Assembly: GCF_023702715.1 (NCBI RefSeq)
Contig: NZ_CP098480.1
Coordinates: 434,001-498,000 of the forward strand
Reading direction: 5' to 3'
DNA from: Acinetobacter sp. C32I
GTDB lineage: Bacteria > Pseudomonadota > Gammaproteobacteria > Pseudomonadales > Moraxellaceae
DNA: 64,000 nt
The position numbers and the translations under genes were made by a program. Shown here piece by piece: positions 35,757 through 44,367 of this stretch (positions within the stretch are counted from its first letter, which is position 1; every line of letters begins with the position of its first letter). The notes below the pieces were generated by a model, which was not told the DNA's origin, did not search any database, and was given only the letters and a program-made list of their open reading frames with translations.

Positions 35757-37628
35757 ATGGAATCGTTTCGTACTCTCATTAAGGGTTGGCTTGGCAAAGT
35801 CCTGCTAGTTTTGTTTTTGACCCCTTTAGCACTTGTAGGTATTGAAGGATATTTTAGTGGTAGCAATAAAGCAGACGTTGCGAAATCGGTAAACGGTCAA
35901 GATATTTCTAATAAAGAATTAGAAAGTGCAACCAAGAACTATAAAGACCAGTATTTGTCATTGGTCAAAGGTGATGAGTCTCTTTTAAATTTACCTGTGA
36001 TTCAGGAAAAAGCATTGGATGCACTTGTTGCACGTAGTTTGTTGCAACAGCAAGCTGAAAAGTTGGGTATGACTTTAAGTGATGTACAACTTGAACAAAT
36101 GTTGGCACAGCAACCGAGTTTCCAGGAAAATGGACAGTTTTCGCAAAAATTATATGAAAACTATTTACGTTCTGTCGGCATGACTAACCAAGCATTAATC
36201 GCAAGCTTACGCCAAGACCATGCATTGAAGATGATTTCAACATCTTTGATGGACTATGCGTTGGTCAGTAAGTCAGATGTGCAACAGTTGGCAAATCTGC
36301 AAACAGAACAACGTACCTTGCATCTGGCGAGCATCAAGTTAGATGATTATAAAAAAGGCGTAACGGCATCAAATCAAGAAATTACCGATTACTACAACAA
36401 GCATAAAACTGAGTTTAAGCAAGTTGCCAGTGTCGATGTTGATTATGTGGTGTTAACTCCTGCATTATTGCCTAAAGCAAATCTTGCAGTGACTGAGGCA
36501 GATTTACAGCAGGCTTATACGGCATTTGTGGACAAACAGCAAAAAGATGTTAAGCGTGAAGTGAAGCATATTTTGATTACCACAGATGCACGTGATGATG
36601 CAGCTGCTCAGAAACTTGCAAATGAAGTGTATGCAAAAATTCAAGCAGGCGAATCATTTGCTCAGGCTGCAGCGCAATACTCAGAAGACCCGAGTTCTAA
36701 AGCAAATGGTGGTCTCGTTGATGCCTATGCACCAGGTGTGTTCTCGGCTGATTTTGATAATGCAGTCACTGCATTGAAAAATGGTCAGATTTCTAAACCT
36801 GTCAAAACACAATATGGTTATCACATTATTGAAGCCAATGCACCTGTTGCCAATATCCCGTCGTTTGAAGCTGAAAAAGCACGTTTAATCGCTGAGGTTG
36901 AGAAATCGAAAGCAGCGAATTTATTTAGCGATACAGTAAATAACTTAAACGAAATGGTTGTTGGTGGTGATTCTTTAGATGTTGTTGCACAAGAAGTAAA
37001 GGGTGTACGTGTTGAATCTGCAAATGGTGTAACACTGACTACTGATAATCCATATTTAAGTGATTTAGGTGTTAAAGCAAAATTGTTTAATGATGATGTG
37101 AAGAACGGCGACCGTAATGCATCTTCAAATATTCAATTGGCGAATGGTGATACCATCTGGATTAAAGTTCGCAATTATCATGCAGCGGGCATTAAGCCTT
37201 TAGATCAAGCGACTGCTGATGTGAAAGCAAAAGTAATCGAAGCGAAGGCTTATAAAGCTGCTCAAGCAAAAATTGCAACGATTCTTGCAGACTTTAAAAC
37301 CCAACCTGCAGCACAAGTAGTTGCAAAATCTCAAGTCACTTTTGAAAATGCAGGAACATTTGCACGTTCACAAGGTTTAAAACGTGCGATTGAGCGTGCT
37401 GCGTTCAGCATTCCTGCACCAAGTAAAGACGGTTTGTGGTCTGCAACCACAGCGAAACTGCCAAATGAACTTGTGATTGTTGCTGTTTCAAATGTAAATA
37501 GTAGTGTTGCAAGCACATTACCTGCTGAGCAGTTGCAAGAGTTGAATAAACTTTATCAACAGTTCCGCGGTCAGCAAGTGTTGGAAGATTATACCGAATA
37601 CTTGAAATCGCAAGCAAAGATCAAATAA
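35757..37628 (+). CDS. ppiD: PpiD-like periplasmic peptidyl-prolyl isomerase chaperone
   Basis: A 623-residue inner-membrane-anchored folding factor, the length of E. coli PpiD (623). Residues about 12-35 are the membrane anchor, then a SurA-N-type domain (about 40-200), and a parvulin rotamase domain at about residues 265-365 (VKREVKHILITT... SKPVKTQYGYHIIEA). PpiD sits at the SecYEG exit and aids folding of exported proteins. The hup-ppiD order is conserved in many gammaproteobacteria. Confidence 0.93.
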   Translation: MESFRTLIKGWLGKVLLVLFLTPLALVGIEGYFSGSNKADVAKSVNGQDISNKELESATKNYKDQYLSLVKGDESLLNLPVIQEKALDALVARSLLQQQAEKLGMTLSDVQLEQMLAQQPSFQENGQFSQKLYENYLRSVGMTNQALIASLRQDHALKMISTSLMDYALVSKSDVQQLANLQTEQRTLHLASIKLDDYKKGVTASNQEITDYYNKHKTEFKQVASVDVDYVVLTPALLPKANLAVTEADLQQAYTAFVDKQQKDVKREVKHILITTDARDDAAAQKLANEVYAKIQAGESFAQAAAQYSEDPSSKANGGLVDAYAPGVFSADFDNAVTALKNGQISKPVKTQYGYHIIEANAPVANIPSFEAEKARLIAEVEKSKAANLFSDTVNNLNEMVVGGDSLDVVAQEVKGVRVESANGVTLTTDNPYLSDLGVKAKLFNDDVKNGDRNASSNIQLANGDTIWIKVRNYHAAGIKPLDQATADVKAKVIEAKAYKAAQAKIATILADFKTQPAAQVVAKSQVTFENAGTFARSQGLKRAIERAAFSIPAPSKDGLWSATTAKLPNELVIVAVSNVNSSVASTLPAEQLQELNKLYQQFRGQQVLEDYTEYLKSQAKIK

Positions 37629-37643
37629 GATTGTTCTAAGCAT

Positions 37644-37676
37644 AAAAAAGCCAGTTTGTAAAAACTGGCTTTTTTA
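37644..37676. terminator. Bidirectional terminator between ppiD and the CpoB-like gene
   Basis: The stem AAAAGCCAGTTT / AAACTGGCTTTT with A and T runs between convergent genes. Confidence 0.88.
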
Positions 37677-37690
37677 TTGGCAACTGTAAA

Positions 37691-38548
37691 TTATTTTTTC
37701 TGAATGAATTTGGCTTCTTCAGATTGTGGGTATTGGCTGAGCAACTTACTTCTGTATTGATTTGCCAGAGCCGTGTTTTTATCGACCTCTTTGGCAATAC
37801 TATATAACTGATAAACCGCACGAGACGCTTTGGCAGAATTTGGATAGCGCGTTGCTACAATATTATAGTTTTGCTTGGCTGCTTTATAGTCAACAGGCTC
37901 AACGGCCAAGTAAAATTCAGCTAACCAAAAATATGCATTGCCGACATAAATACCATTGGGGTGATTTTTAATGAAGTTTTGCATGGGTTGAATGGCTTTT
38001 TTTGCACCGCCTTGCTTATAGGCATCAAGTGCAACGGTATAGGCTGCTTTTTCTAGCTCGATTTGATTGTTGGTGTTGCTGGTTGTAGCGGTATTGGCTT
38101 GTGGTGGTTGCTCTACGGCCGCTACTTGTGGCTTCACCGGTGGGGTCTGTTGCTGTGCTGCGGGTGCTGTTGGTGCAATAACAGGGGTAGTTGTATCTGT
38201 GGCCGCGCCTGCCGTAGCTCCTTCTTGAGCTTCAGGGTTATCTTCTGGTGGATCAATTTTTTGGGATAAAAGCTCTAGGCGCTGATCAAGATCAGTATAG
38301 CGATTAGTCAGCTCTTTTTTTAATTGTTCAATTGCATTGTCATGTTCTTCAAGCAGACCACGTAACTTGCGAATTTCTTCTTCAAGCTTCTGGTTTTTTT
38401 GCATGATTTCCCAGTTTAAACTTGGAGAGCCTGCAACAACATTATTGGCTTGTTGTTGACTTAATGAGCGCGATTCAATTGGAACATTGGCATATAAGTG
38501 CGCACTACTGAGCAGGGCAATAAAAAGTACGGAATGCTTTTTTAGCAT
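37691..38548 (-). CDS. cpoB: CpoB/YbgF-like periplasmic TPR protein
   Basis: A 285-residue protein: signal peptide (cleavage near LYA-NV), an N-terminal coiled coil (about residues 50-100, QKNQKLEEEIRKLRGLLEEH), a Pro/Ala/Thr/Gln-rich linker (about 105-165), and a C-terminal TPR domain (about 170-285) with the YbgF-type ALDAYKQGGAKKAIQPMQNFI and YWLAEFYLA pattern. CpoB coordinates peptidoglycan synthesis with outer-membrane constriction with the Tol-Pal system. Here it is away from any tol-pal genes, which in many species adjoin it. Confidence 0.88.
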   Translation of the reverse strand: MLKKHSVLFIALLSSAHLYANVPIESRSLSQQQANNVVAGSPSLNWEIMQKNQKLEEEIRKLRGLLEEHDNAIEQLKKELTNRYTDLDQRLELLSQKIDPPEDNPEAQEGATAGAATDTTTPVIAPTAPAAQQQTPPVKPQVAAVEQPPQANTATTSNTNNQIELEKAAYTVALDAYKQGGAKKAIQPMQNFIKNHPNGIYVGNAYFWLAEFYLAVEPVDYKAAKQNYNIVATRYPNSAKASRAVYQLYSIAKEVDKNTALANQYRSKLLSQYPQSEEAKFIQKK

Positions 38549-38824
38549 AAAAATTCATCCATAAGTTGAAAAATAAAGCTGTGGTCGAACAAGTCTTCAC
38601 TTTTTACTTGCAACACACCAGATATAGATTTTTGATTTAGCCATTAAAACAGCAACTCATTTAAATGCAATAAGCATTTACAATCTTCAAGCACTTTTGC
38701 GGGAAATTCCTAGGTTGTTGTTTAATGTTTGTTCGTCTTGAAAGTAAATAGATAACAAATATATAGCAGTTGATGATGAATTAGGCAGTTGAATGCAAAA
38801 CTCGCTGAAAAACAGCAACAAGTC
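38549..38824. other. Intergenic region upstream of the CpoB-like gene and the SRP RNA
   Basis: AT-rich spacer of divergent units with no further gene seen; the promoter of the minus-strand CpoB-like gene must lie here. With the SRP promoter stretch that follows, it makes 310 bases without a gene. No repeat or hairpin of note was found. Confidence 0.55.
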
Positions 38825-38852
38825 TTGCAACTCAGGCAAAAATCTCTATACT
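38825..38852 (+). promoter_or_regulatory. Promoter of the SRP RNA gene
   Basis: -35 TTGCAA (38825-38830), 16-bp spacer, -10 TATACT (38847-38852); predicted start at about 38859, where the RNA begins. Confidence 0.7.
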
Positions 38853-38858
38853 TTGTCA

Positions 38859-38974
<116 letters not shown>

Positions 38975-38979
38975 ACCAT

Positions 38980-39462
38980 TTATTCTTCTTCGCTCGTTCG
39001 AGCAATCGCTTTCATAATTACCCCCATATCAAAACCACGATACTGTAAAAATCGAATCTGTTTTGCTTTGATTTTTGGGTCAGTTGCGACTTCTTGTCCA
39101 AATTTTTTCAGTTTGAGTTGATACGCTTGATTCAGCCAATCGACGTCTTGCAGCTCTTCAGTAATAAGATCACTATCTAGTTGTTTCGCTTTCAAAGCTT
39201 GTTTAATACGTTGTAAGCCTTTGCCTTTCCTGAGTTGACTTGCCAGTGTCAGTTCTGCCACGCGTTGATCACTTTGATAATTTTGTTGTGCTAATTCTTC
39301 GACCAGCTTTGCGACTTCTTCTGGATTGATTGCATACTGATTGAGCTTGGCGACTAGCTCAGCTTGAGAGTAGTCACGGCGGGTCAGCAGGGCAAAGGCA
39401 TAAGAGCGTAATCTTGAGCCTGTAAGGGTTTTAGGTTTTTCAGTTTTTTCGGAATTAAACAT
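38980..39462 (-). CDS. recX: RecA regulator RecX
   Basis: A 160-residue helical protein of the RecX family, made of three-helix repeats (YAFALLTRRDYSQAELVAKLNQ, then YQSDQRVAELTLASQLRKGKGLQRIKQALK, and RFLQYRGFDMGVIMKAI). RecX caps and disassembles RecA filaments. It follows recA on the same strand but after a terminator, so expression would depend on readthrough, as known for E. coli. Confidence 0.93.
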   Translation of the reverse strand: MFNSEKTEKPKTLTGSRLRSYAFALLTRRDYSQAELVAKLNQYAINPEEVAKLVEELAQQNYQSDQRVAELTLASQLRKGKGLQRIKQALKAKQLDSDLITEELQDVDWLNQAYQLKLKKFGQEVATDPKIKAKQIRFLQYRGFDMGVIMKAIARTSEEE

Positions 39463-39477
39463 GCTTTCCTCATTAAA

Positions 39478-39500
39478 GAAAAACGCCCCGAAGGGCGTTT
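39478..39500 (-). terminator. Terminator between recA and recX
   Basis: The arms AAACGCCC and GGGCGTTT around a CGAA loop, with a T-rich run on the minus strand. It should limit recX to a fraction of recA transcripts. Confidence 0.8.
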
Positions 39501-39504
39501 CAGT

Positions 39505-40551
39505 TTAGCTTTCTAAGAAATCGGGTTCTTCTTCTTCGATGTCTGTGTTTTCAGCGGGTTTGTTCTTGGTGAGAAGTTGTTCACGAATCAGCTTTTCAAT
39601 TTCTTGCGCCATTTGTGCATTCTCTTCAAAATGACGAATCACATTATTTTTACCTTGGCCAATTTTATTGCCTTGATATGAATACCAAGCACCGGCTTTT
39701 TGTACGATATCTTGTTGAACTGCAAGATCAACCAATTCACCGAGTTGGTTAGTCCCTTTACCATACATGATCTGGAATACCGCTTCTTTGAACGGAGGCG
39801 CCATTTTGTTTTTCACAACTTTAACACGTGTTTCATTACCCGTAATTTCGTCGCCTTCTTTTACTTGACCGATACGACGGATATCTAAACGTACAGAAGC
39901 ATAGAATTTAAGTGCGTTACCGCCAGTTGTAGTTTCTGGGCTACCAAACATGACGCCAATCTTCATACGGATTTGGTTAATGAAAATCACCATACAGTTA
40001 GAGCGTTTCGCATTACCTGTGATTTTACGCAGAGCCTGACTCATTAAACGTGCTTGCAAGCCCATATGTGAGTCACCCATTTCGCCTTCAATTTCGGCTT
40101 TCGGGGTTAATGCTGCAACAGAGTCGACAACGATTAAATCGATTGCGCCTGAGCGTACCAACATATCCGCAATTTCGAGTGCTTGCTCACCGTGGTCAGG
40201 TTGTGAAACCAAAAGGTTATCAATATCTACACCGAGCTTACGTGCGTATTCAGGGTCTAATGCATGTTCGGCATCGATAAAGGCACAGGTACCGCCATTC
40301 TTTTGACATTGAGCAATGGCCTGCAATGTCATGGTCGTTTTACCTGATGATTCAGGACCGTAAATTTCAATGATACGGCCTTTAGGTAATCCGCCAATCC
40401 CTAATGCGATATCGAGTGTTAAAGAACCCGTAGAAACAGCTTCAACTGCTTGTACGGTGTTATCACCTAAGCGCATGACTGTATTTTTACCAAATTGTTT
40501 TTCAATCTGGCTCAACGCAGCTTGTAACGCCTTACTTTTATTATCATCCAT
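39505..40551 (-). CDS. recA: Recombinase RecA
   Basis: A 348-residue RecA. Walker A is GPESSGKTT near residue 66; the loop and filament motifs [43 protein letters not shown] are intact. It drives homologous recombination and, in Acinetobacter, transformation and the DNA-damage response. The genus lacks a LexA of the E. coli type, and no LexA box is seen upstream; the 5' leader instead holds alternative hairpins. Confidence 0.98.
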   Translation of the reverse strand: MDDNKSKALQAALSQIEKQFGKNTVMRLGDNTVQAVEAVSTGSLTLDIALGIGGLPKGRIIEIYGPESSGKTTMTLQAIAQCQKNGGTCAFIDAEHALDPEYARKLGVDIDNLLVSQPDHGEQALEIADMLVRSGAIDLIVVDSVAALTPKAEIEGEMGDSHMGLQARLMSQALRKITGNAKRSNCMVIFINQIRMKIGVMFGSPETTTGGNALKFYASVRLDIRRIGQVKEGDEITGNETRVKVVKNKMAPPFKEAVFQIMYGKGTNQLGELVDLAVQQDIVQKAGAWYSYQGNKIGQGKNNVIRHFEENAQMAQEIEKLIREQLLTKNKPAENTDIEEEEPDFLES

Positions 40552-40586
40552 CTCAAAACCTCAAAACTTTATTTCTTAACGACTAA

Positions 40587-40627
40587 CCCAAGTGGATGTA
40601 TTGAATCTCAACTTGTTGGGACTTGAG
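40587..40627 (-). promoter_or_regulatory. recA: recA 5' leader with alternative hairpins
   Basis: In the recA leader CTCAA (40607-40611) can pair with TTGAG (40623-40627). Alternatively ACTTGTTGGG (40611-40620) can pair with CCCAAGT (40587-40593) with a two-base bulge. The two pairings overlap, so they cannot both form. A cis-acting recA 5' UTR has been reported in A. baumannii; this is a plausible counterpart. Confidence 0.5.
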
Positions 40628-40720
40628 TATAGTGGCAGATTCTCATTGTTTATTCTACATCTGATCTGTGTCTATGCGACACAAGATGACGCGTCCAGAA
40701 TTAAAAAATATCCATTCAAT

Positions 40721-41149
40721 CTATTCATCATGATAAGACCAAGATTGGACATTTTCTTGCTTAAAACGATTGATATCACGACGATCTTTTTTACTTGGTC
40801 GGTGATCTGGTCGGGCTAGATTATGCAATTTTCGTTGTGATGCATGCAACTCTCTACGCGCAATACTTTCTGCGGTTTCTTCATAAAGTAACTGGGCAGC
40901 TGGAGCGCCGCCACGTACAGCAGAAAGTGCTTTCACGACCACGGTTTTTTTCTCGAAACCTTGTTGAATGGTCAACTCCATTCCAATACGGACATCTCTA
41001 GACACTTTCACCCGATCGTTGTTGTGGTGAACTTTACCACCTTCAATCGCGGCTTTGGCTATCGAGCGTGTTTTAAAAAAGCGTGCTGCCCAAAGCCATT
41101 TATCAATGCGCATGGCTTCCATGCTGTCTGGTTCATGCTGTTTTGGCAT
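40721..41149 (-). CDS. hslR: Heat-shock RNA-binding protein Hsp15
   Basis: A 142-residue S4-domain protein (MRIDKWLWAARFFKTRSIAKAAIEGGKV, at about residues 13-40). Hsp15 binds free 50S subunits that carry a peptidyl-tRNA, helping recycle stalled ribosomes after heat stress. The basic C-terminus is typical. The first ATG overlaps the yrfG end by 17 bp; a start at residue 10 or 13 is also possible. In E. coli hslR also adjoins yrfG. Confidence 0.92.
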   Translation of the reverse strand: MPKQHEPDSMEAMRIDKWLWAARFFKTRSIAKAAIEGGKVHHNNDRVKVSRDVRIGMELTIQQGFEKKTVVVKALSAVRGGAPAAQLLYEETAESIARRELHASQRKLHNLARPDHRPSKKDRRDINRFKQENVQSWSYHDE

Positions 41150-41834
41150 CTGTTACCTGTTGGTTGGTTTCAAGATATTCAAAAAGTTCAGTTAAATGAT
41201 CAAGTGCAGGGTATGCTAGCTCAGTTGCGGCTCTCGCAGCTTTGCTGCTGGAAGGCTGTAATATGCTGAATAACTGTTGAATACCGAAGTCCTCTGCGCC
41301 TTTGAGCACAGCAACTGTGTCATCAATAAATACCGCTTGTGCAGGATCAAATGGGTGTAACTGTTGTAGCTTTTGCCAAAAAGCGACTTCTTCTTTGGCA
41401 TGCCCTAATTCTTCGCTACTGATCATAACTTCAAAGTAGGGGCTCAGTTCTACATTTTCAAGTTTCAGCTGTAAGCCTGCACGATCTGCATTGGTCAGTA
41501 ACCAACAGCGATAACCTTGGGCATTGAGTTGCTGCAGGAGTTGATGGCAGCCGACGCGAGCACGTATTTTGTCACGGTGCTCGTACTGTAGTTGTAAGAC
41601 ATCAACGCCTACTTTAACCGTCCAGTGCGCCGAAGAATACCAAGATAGTGTATGCTTATGTTGTTGGTAAAATTGAAACAGTGTCTGCTGGCTTTGCTCA
41701 AGTGTGCATTGATGGACTTGAGCATGCCGTTCTGGCAAACAATGATTCCAAATAAAATCATCAAAGGCTAAATCGAGTAATGTGCCATCCATGTCAAACA
41801 TGGCAATCGGCTGCTGTAAATCTAAATATGACAT
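41133..41834 (-). CDS. yrfG: HAD phosphatase, YrfG-like nucleotidase
   Basis: A 233-residue HAD-superfamily phosphatase. Motif I is FDMDGTLLD near residue 13, motif II is LLTNADRAG, and motif IV is FIDDTVAVL with the acid pair. E. coli YrfG is a GMP/IMP 5'-nucleotidase. Adjacency to hslR is the same as in E. coli, which supports the name. The 3' end overlaps the hslR start. Confidence 0.88.
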   Translation of the reverse strand: MSYLDLQQPIAMFDMDGTLLDLAFDDFIWNHCLPERHAQVHQCTLEQSQQTLFQFYQQHKHTLSWYSSAHWTVKVGVDVLQLQYEHRDKIRARVGCHQLLQQLNAQGYRCWLLTNADRAGLQLKLENVELSPYFEVMISSEELGHAKEEVAFWQKLQQLHPFDPAQAVFIDDTVAVLKGAEDFGIQQLFSILQPSSSKAARAATELAYPALDHLTELFEYLETNQQVTDAKTA

Positions 41835-41845
41835 AAGGTTGGTCT

Positions 41846-42703
41846 ATGTTTATTAAAACGCTTGCCCCACAAGATCCGTTAATTTCACAACTTGTTCCAA
41901 TCATGGCGCAGGCAAGTCAAATATTATTGGAAGAATACCAAAGTTATTGTGCGGGTTGCGAGTTTAATATTCAGGAAAAAAGTGATGATTCACCTGTCAC
42001 GCAAGCTGATTTAAAGGTAAATCACTTTTTATTAAAGCACTTAGCTACAGTTGCCCCGCAATTACCCGTGTTGTCAGAAGAAAGCGATTATTCTGCACGA
42101 GCGGCATGGCAGCGTTGTTGGATGCTTGATCCATTGGATGGAACGAAGGAGTTTATTCATGAGCGTGACGAGTTTACGATTAATCTCAGTTTGATCGAAG
42201 ATCATCAAACCACGTTTGCAATTATTGCGGTACCGTGTGAGCAGGTGATGTATATTGGTCATACCTCGCAATTACCGTATAAATATAGTTTTAGCCGACA
42301 AGAATGGTTCCAATATCAGCTTGAAGAGCATGATATGGCTGCACCATTACAAATTGGTTTAAGCCACAACAGTAAAAATCCAAAATATAAAAACTTTATC
42401 GAGCCGATCTTACAAAATCGTAAGGTAGAGCGTCGTGAGGCAGGTAGTGCTTATAAGTTTTGTATGATGCTGGAAGGGGAAATTGATATTTATCCACGCT
42501 TCCATCCAACTTCGGAATGGGATACCAGTTCAGGCCAAGCGTTGCTTGAAAGTATTGGTGGTGGGTTGATGACTTTGGATCAGAAACCATTTCTATATAA
42601 TCAACGTGAAACGGTTTTAAATGGTGGCTTTATCGCTTATCGAGATCAGCATTGCAAAAAAATTGCGTATGATGCGCTCAGTCGTTCTGGCATTTTAGAT
42701 TGA
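41846..42703 (+). CDS. cysQ: 3'(2'),5'-bisphosphate nucleotidase CysQ
   Basis: A 285-residue inositol-monophosphatase-fold enzyme that hydrolyses 3'-phosphoadenosine 5'-phosphate from sulphate assimilation. The metal site is seen as EESDYS (glutamate) and DPLDGTKEFI, the family signature, with WDTSSGQALLESIGG near the C-terminus. It is divergent from yrfG, with an 11-bp gap between the coding regions. Confidence 0.93.
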   Translation: MFIKTLAPQDPLISQLVPIMAQASQILLEEYQSYCAGCEFNIQEKSDDSPVTQADLKVNHFLLKHLATVAPQLPVLSEESDYSARAAWQRCWMLDPLDGTKEFIHERDEFTINLSLIEDHQTTFAIIAVPCEQVMYIGHTSQLPYKYSFSRQEWFQYQLEEHDMAAPLQIGLSHNSKNPKYKNFIEPILQNRKVERREAGSAYKFCMMLEGEIDIYPRFHPTSEWDTSSGQALLESIGGGLMTLDQKPFLYNQRETVLNGGFIAYRDQHCKKIAYDALSRSGILD

Positions 42704-42748
42704 GACTTATCTGGCTCATGCTATAGTGAGTTAAATTAAAGCCTGTAT

Positions 42749-43486
42749 GTGAATATGACTCTGCATTTATTGCCTAAAAGCATGTTTGAAGCAATTGATT
42801 TACTTCCAGATGCTTCTACTCCTGTAACTTTGTTTACACGTCATTCTTTGCGCGAATTGGTGAATGGACAAGGTTTGGCTGGTTATGACCTACAGTTGAC
42901 TGAGCAGGGCCGCGACTTGGCTTATGCTTGGGGGCAATATTTAATTCAGAATACTGATCGGGCGATTCAGCATTGTATTTCCAGCCCGATTCAGCGTTGT
43001 GTCGATACGGCAGCTTTAATGATTGAGGGTGCTGATGAAACGCGTAAAGCTGTCAATACGCATCAAATTGAAATTGTTGAGCAGCGTTTATTGGTTGAAC
43101 CAGGCAGCTTTGTCTTGGATATCCAGCAGGCGGCGCCTTATTTCCGTAAGCAGGGTGCACTAGGGTTTATTAATAGCTTTGTGAATAATGCTTTACCTGG
43201 GATGAAGCATCCAATCACTGGTGTATTTGATGTATTGGAGTTGCTTTATCATACTCATCCGACCCAACAGGGTGGTTTAAGTTTGGCGGTGAGCCATGAC
43301 ACCATTCTTGCAGCAATTATTGCGGTAATCTCAGGCAAAAATCAAATTGAACAAACAGATTGGCCAGAGATGATGGAAGGCCTGTTTGTATGGTTTGAAG
43401 GTGATGATTTTGCGGACAGTCAATTAAAATGGATTTGGCGTGGTGAGCGGCAAGCCTTAGAAATAAAACAATTTTTGAATCGCTAG
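42749..43486 (+). CDS. Histidine phosphatase family protein
   Basis: A 245-residue protein with the phosphatase core: FTRHSLRE near residue 29 (RH motif; the usual G is replaced by S), SSPIQRCVDTAALM, and LAVSHDTILAAIIA with the second histidine. The start is a GTG at 42749 or the ATG at 42755. Family members remove phosphate from sugars, proteins or small molecules; the substrate is not predictable. It lies 46 bp after cysQ on the same strand and may be cotranscribed. Confidence 0.82.
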   Translation: MNMTLHLLPKSMFEAIDLLPDASTPVTLFTRHSLRELVNGQGLAGYDLQLTEQGRDLAYAWGQYLIQNTDRAIQHCISSPIQRCVDTAALMIEGADETRKAVNTHQIEIVEQRLLVEPGSFVLDIQQAAPYFRKQGALGFINSFVNNALPGMKHPITGVFDVLELLYHTHPTQQGGLSLAVSHDTILAAIIAVISGKNQIEQTDWPEMMEGLFVWFEGDDFADSQLKWIWRGERQALEIKQFLNR

Positions 43487-43577
43487 TTCGATCGATCATA
43501 GACATGTTGCGTTGAAATATTTAAATAAAATTGAGATTGTGTCTAGGTGGAGAAATAGAATGAGATCGCTGTTGATC

Positions 43578-43604
43578 TGAATCCAAACCGATCATTTGGA
43601 TTCA
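43578..43604. terminator. Perfect hairpin between convergent genes
   Basis: TGAATCCAAA / TTTGGATTCA around a CCGATCA loop, 10 bp of perfect stem, between the histidine phosphatase and the secreted repeat protein. It lacks a strong T run, so terminator function is uncertain. Confidence 0.5.
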
Positions 43605-43633
43605 AATATCAGCATGATTGAATTAAAGTCTGA

Positions 43634-44050
43634 TTAACCACATTTCCCAATTTTTTGTCCTTCGATATTACTGAGGTTTGCTTGCAACTTGGTTGAAGCT
43701 GAACAGTGAATATTGCCTGAAATAATCGACTTATCTAAACTCAATGTTGTCGCGGCTTGTGCAATATGTATATCACCGCTAACACTTGAGTTAATTAATT
43801 TGATTGCTTTTGATTGATTGGCTTGAATGCTGCCTTGAATAGAAGAACTATTTAAAATCAAACTGCCACCTTTCTCGATCTTTACATCGCCTTCAATTGA
43901 CGAATTGTTGAGTGTGCAATGTGCACCTGCGGGAACGGTGAGATCACTAACGGTGTTGTTCTCAATGGTATTTGTGCAGCTTGCAGCAAAACTGAGACAA
44001 CTGCATGAAAAAACTGCGACTGCGATGATGAGCTTCCCATTCTTATTCAT
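43634..44050 (-). CDS. Secreted repeat protein, probable beta-helix
   Basis: A 138-residue protein with a signal peptide (cleavage near SFA-AS). The mature part shows a repeating pattern of short strands with S-S-I-x-G or S-x-I-x-G turns (NNSSIEGDVKIEKGGSLILNSSS, IQGSIQAN..., SSVSGDIHIAQ, SIISGNIHCS, LSNIEG). This suggests a small right-handed beta-helix, like bactofilin or DUF3060-type proteins. Four cysteines in the mature part could make two disulphides. No known function. Confidence 0.72.
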   Translation of the reverse strand: MNKNGKLIIAVAVFSCSCLSFAASCTNTIENNTVSDLTVPAGAHCTLNNSSIEGDVKIEKGGSLILNSSSIQGSIQANQSKAIKLINSSVSGDIHIAQAATTLSLDKSIISGNIHCSASTKLQANLSNIEGQKIGKCG

Positions 44051-44367
44051 TTGGCTCTCCAGTTTTTGTAGATTGATTGTTGCTCAAAACTTAAATTTAA
44101 ATGAATTCTATATGCCTGAAATAGGTAGTTTGAGTGAGGGAAGTGTAGTGCTGGTGGTGGAGCTATGTTCAATTTAGAAATGTAAATAAAATTGAATTAG
44201 ATTAAAAGTGTAATAAATCCAGTAATTCTTGTTTTTGCGATAAATTAATTTCCCTTCCTGCTATTTAAGTTGCTAGTATATGTAAATACATGATTTATAT
44301 TAACTTTAACTAATTAACTTAATTTGTCATTAACGATAATTTATCAAGTTTTTCTTGGGGAAGTGTG
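44051..44367. other. Intergenic region upstream of the M66 lipoprotein (317 bp)
   Basis: Very AT-rich spacer between divergent genes. It must hold both promoters; a small dyad ATGTA/TACAT at 44280-44291 is the only structure noticed. GGGGAAG at 44357-44363 is the ribosome-binding site of the lipoprotein gene. Confidence 0.55.
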
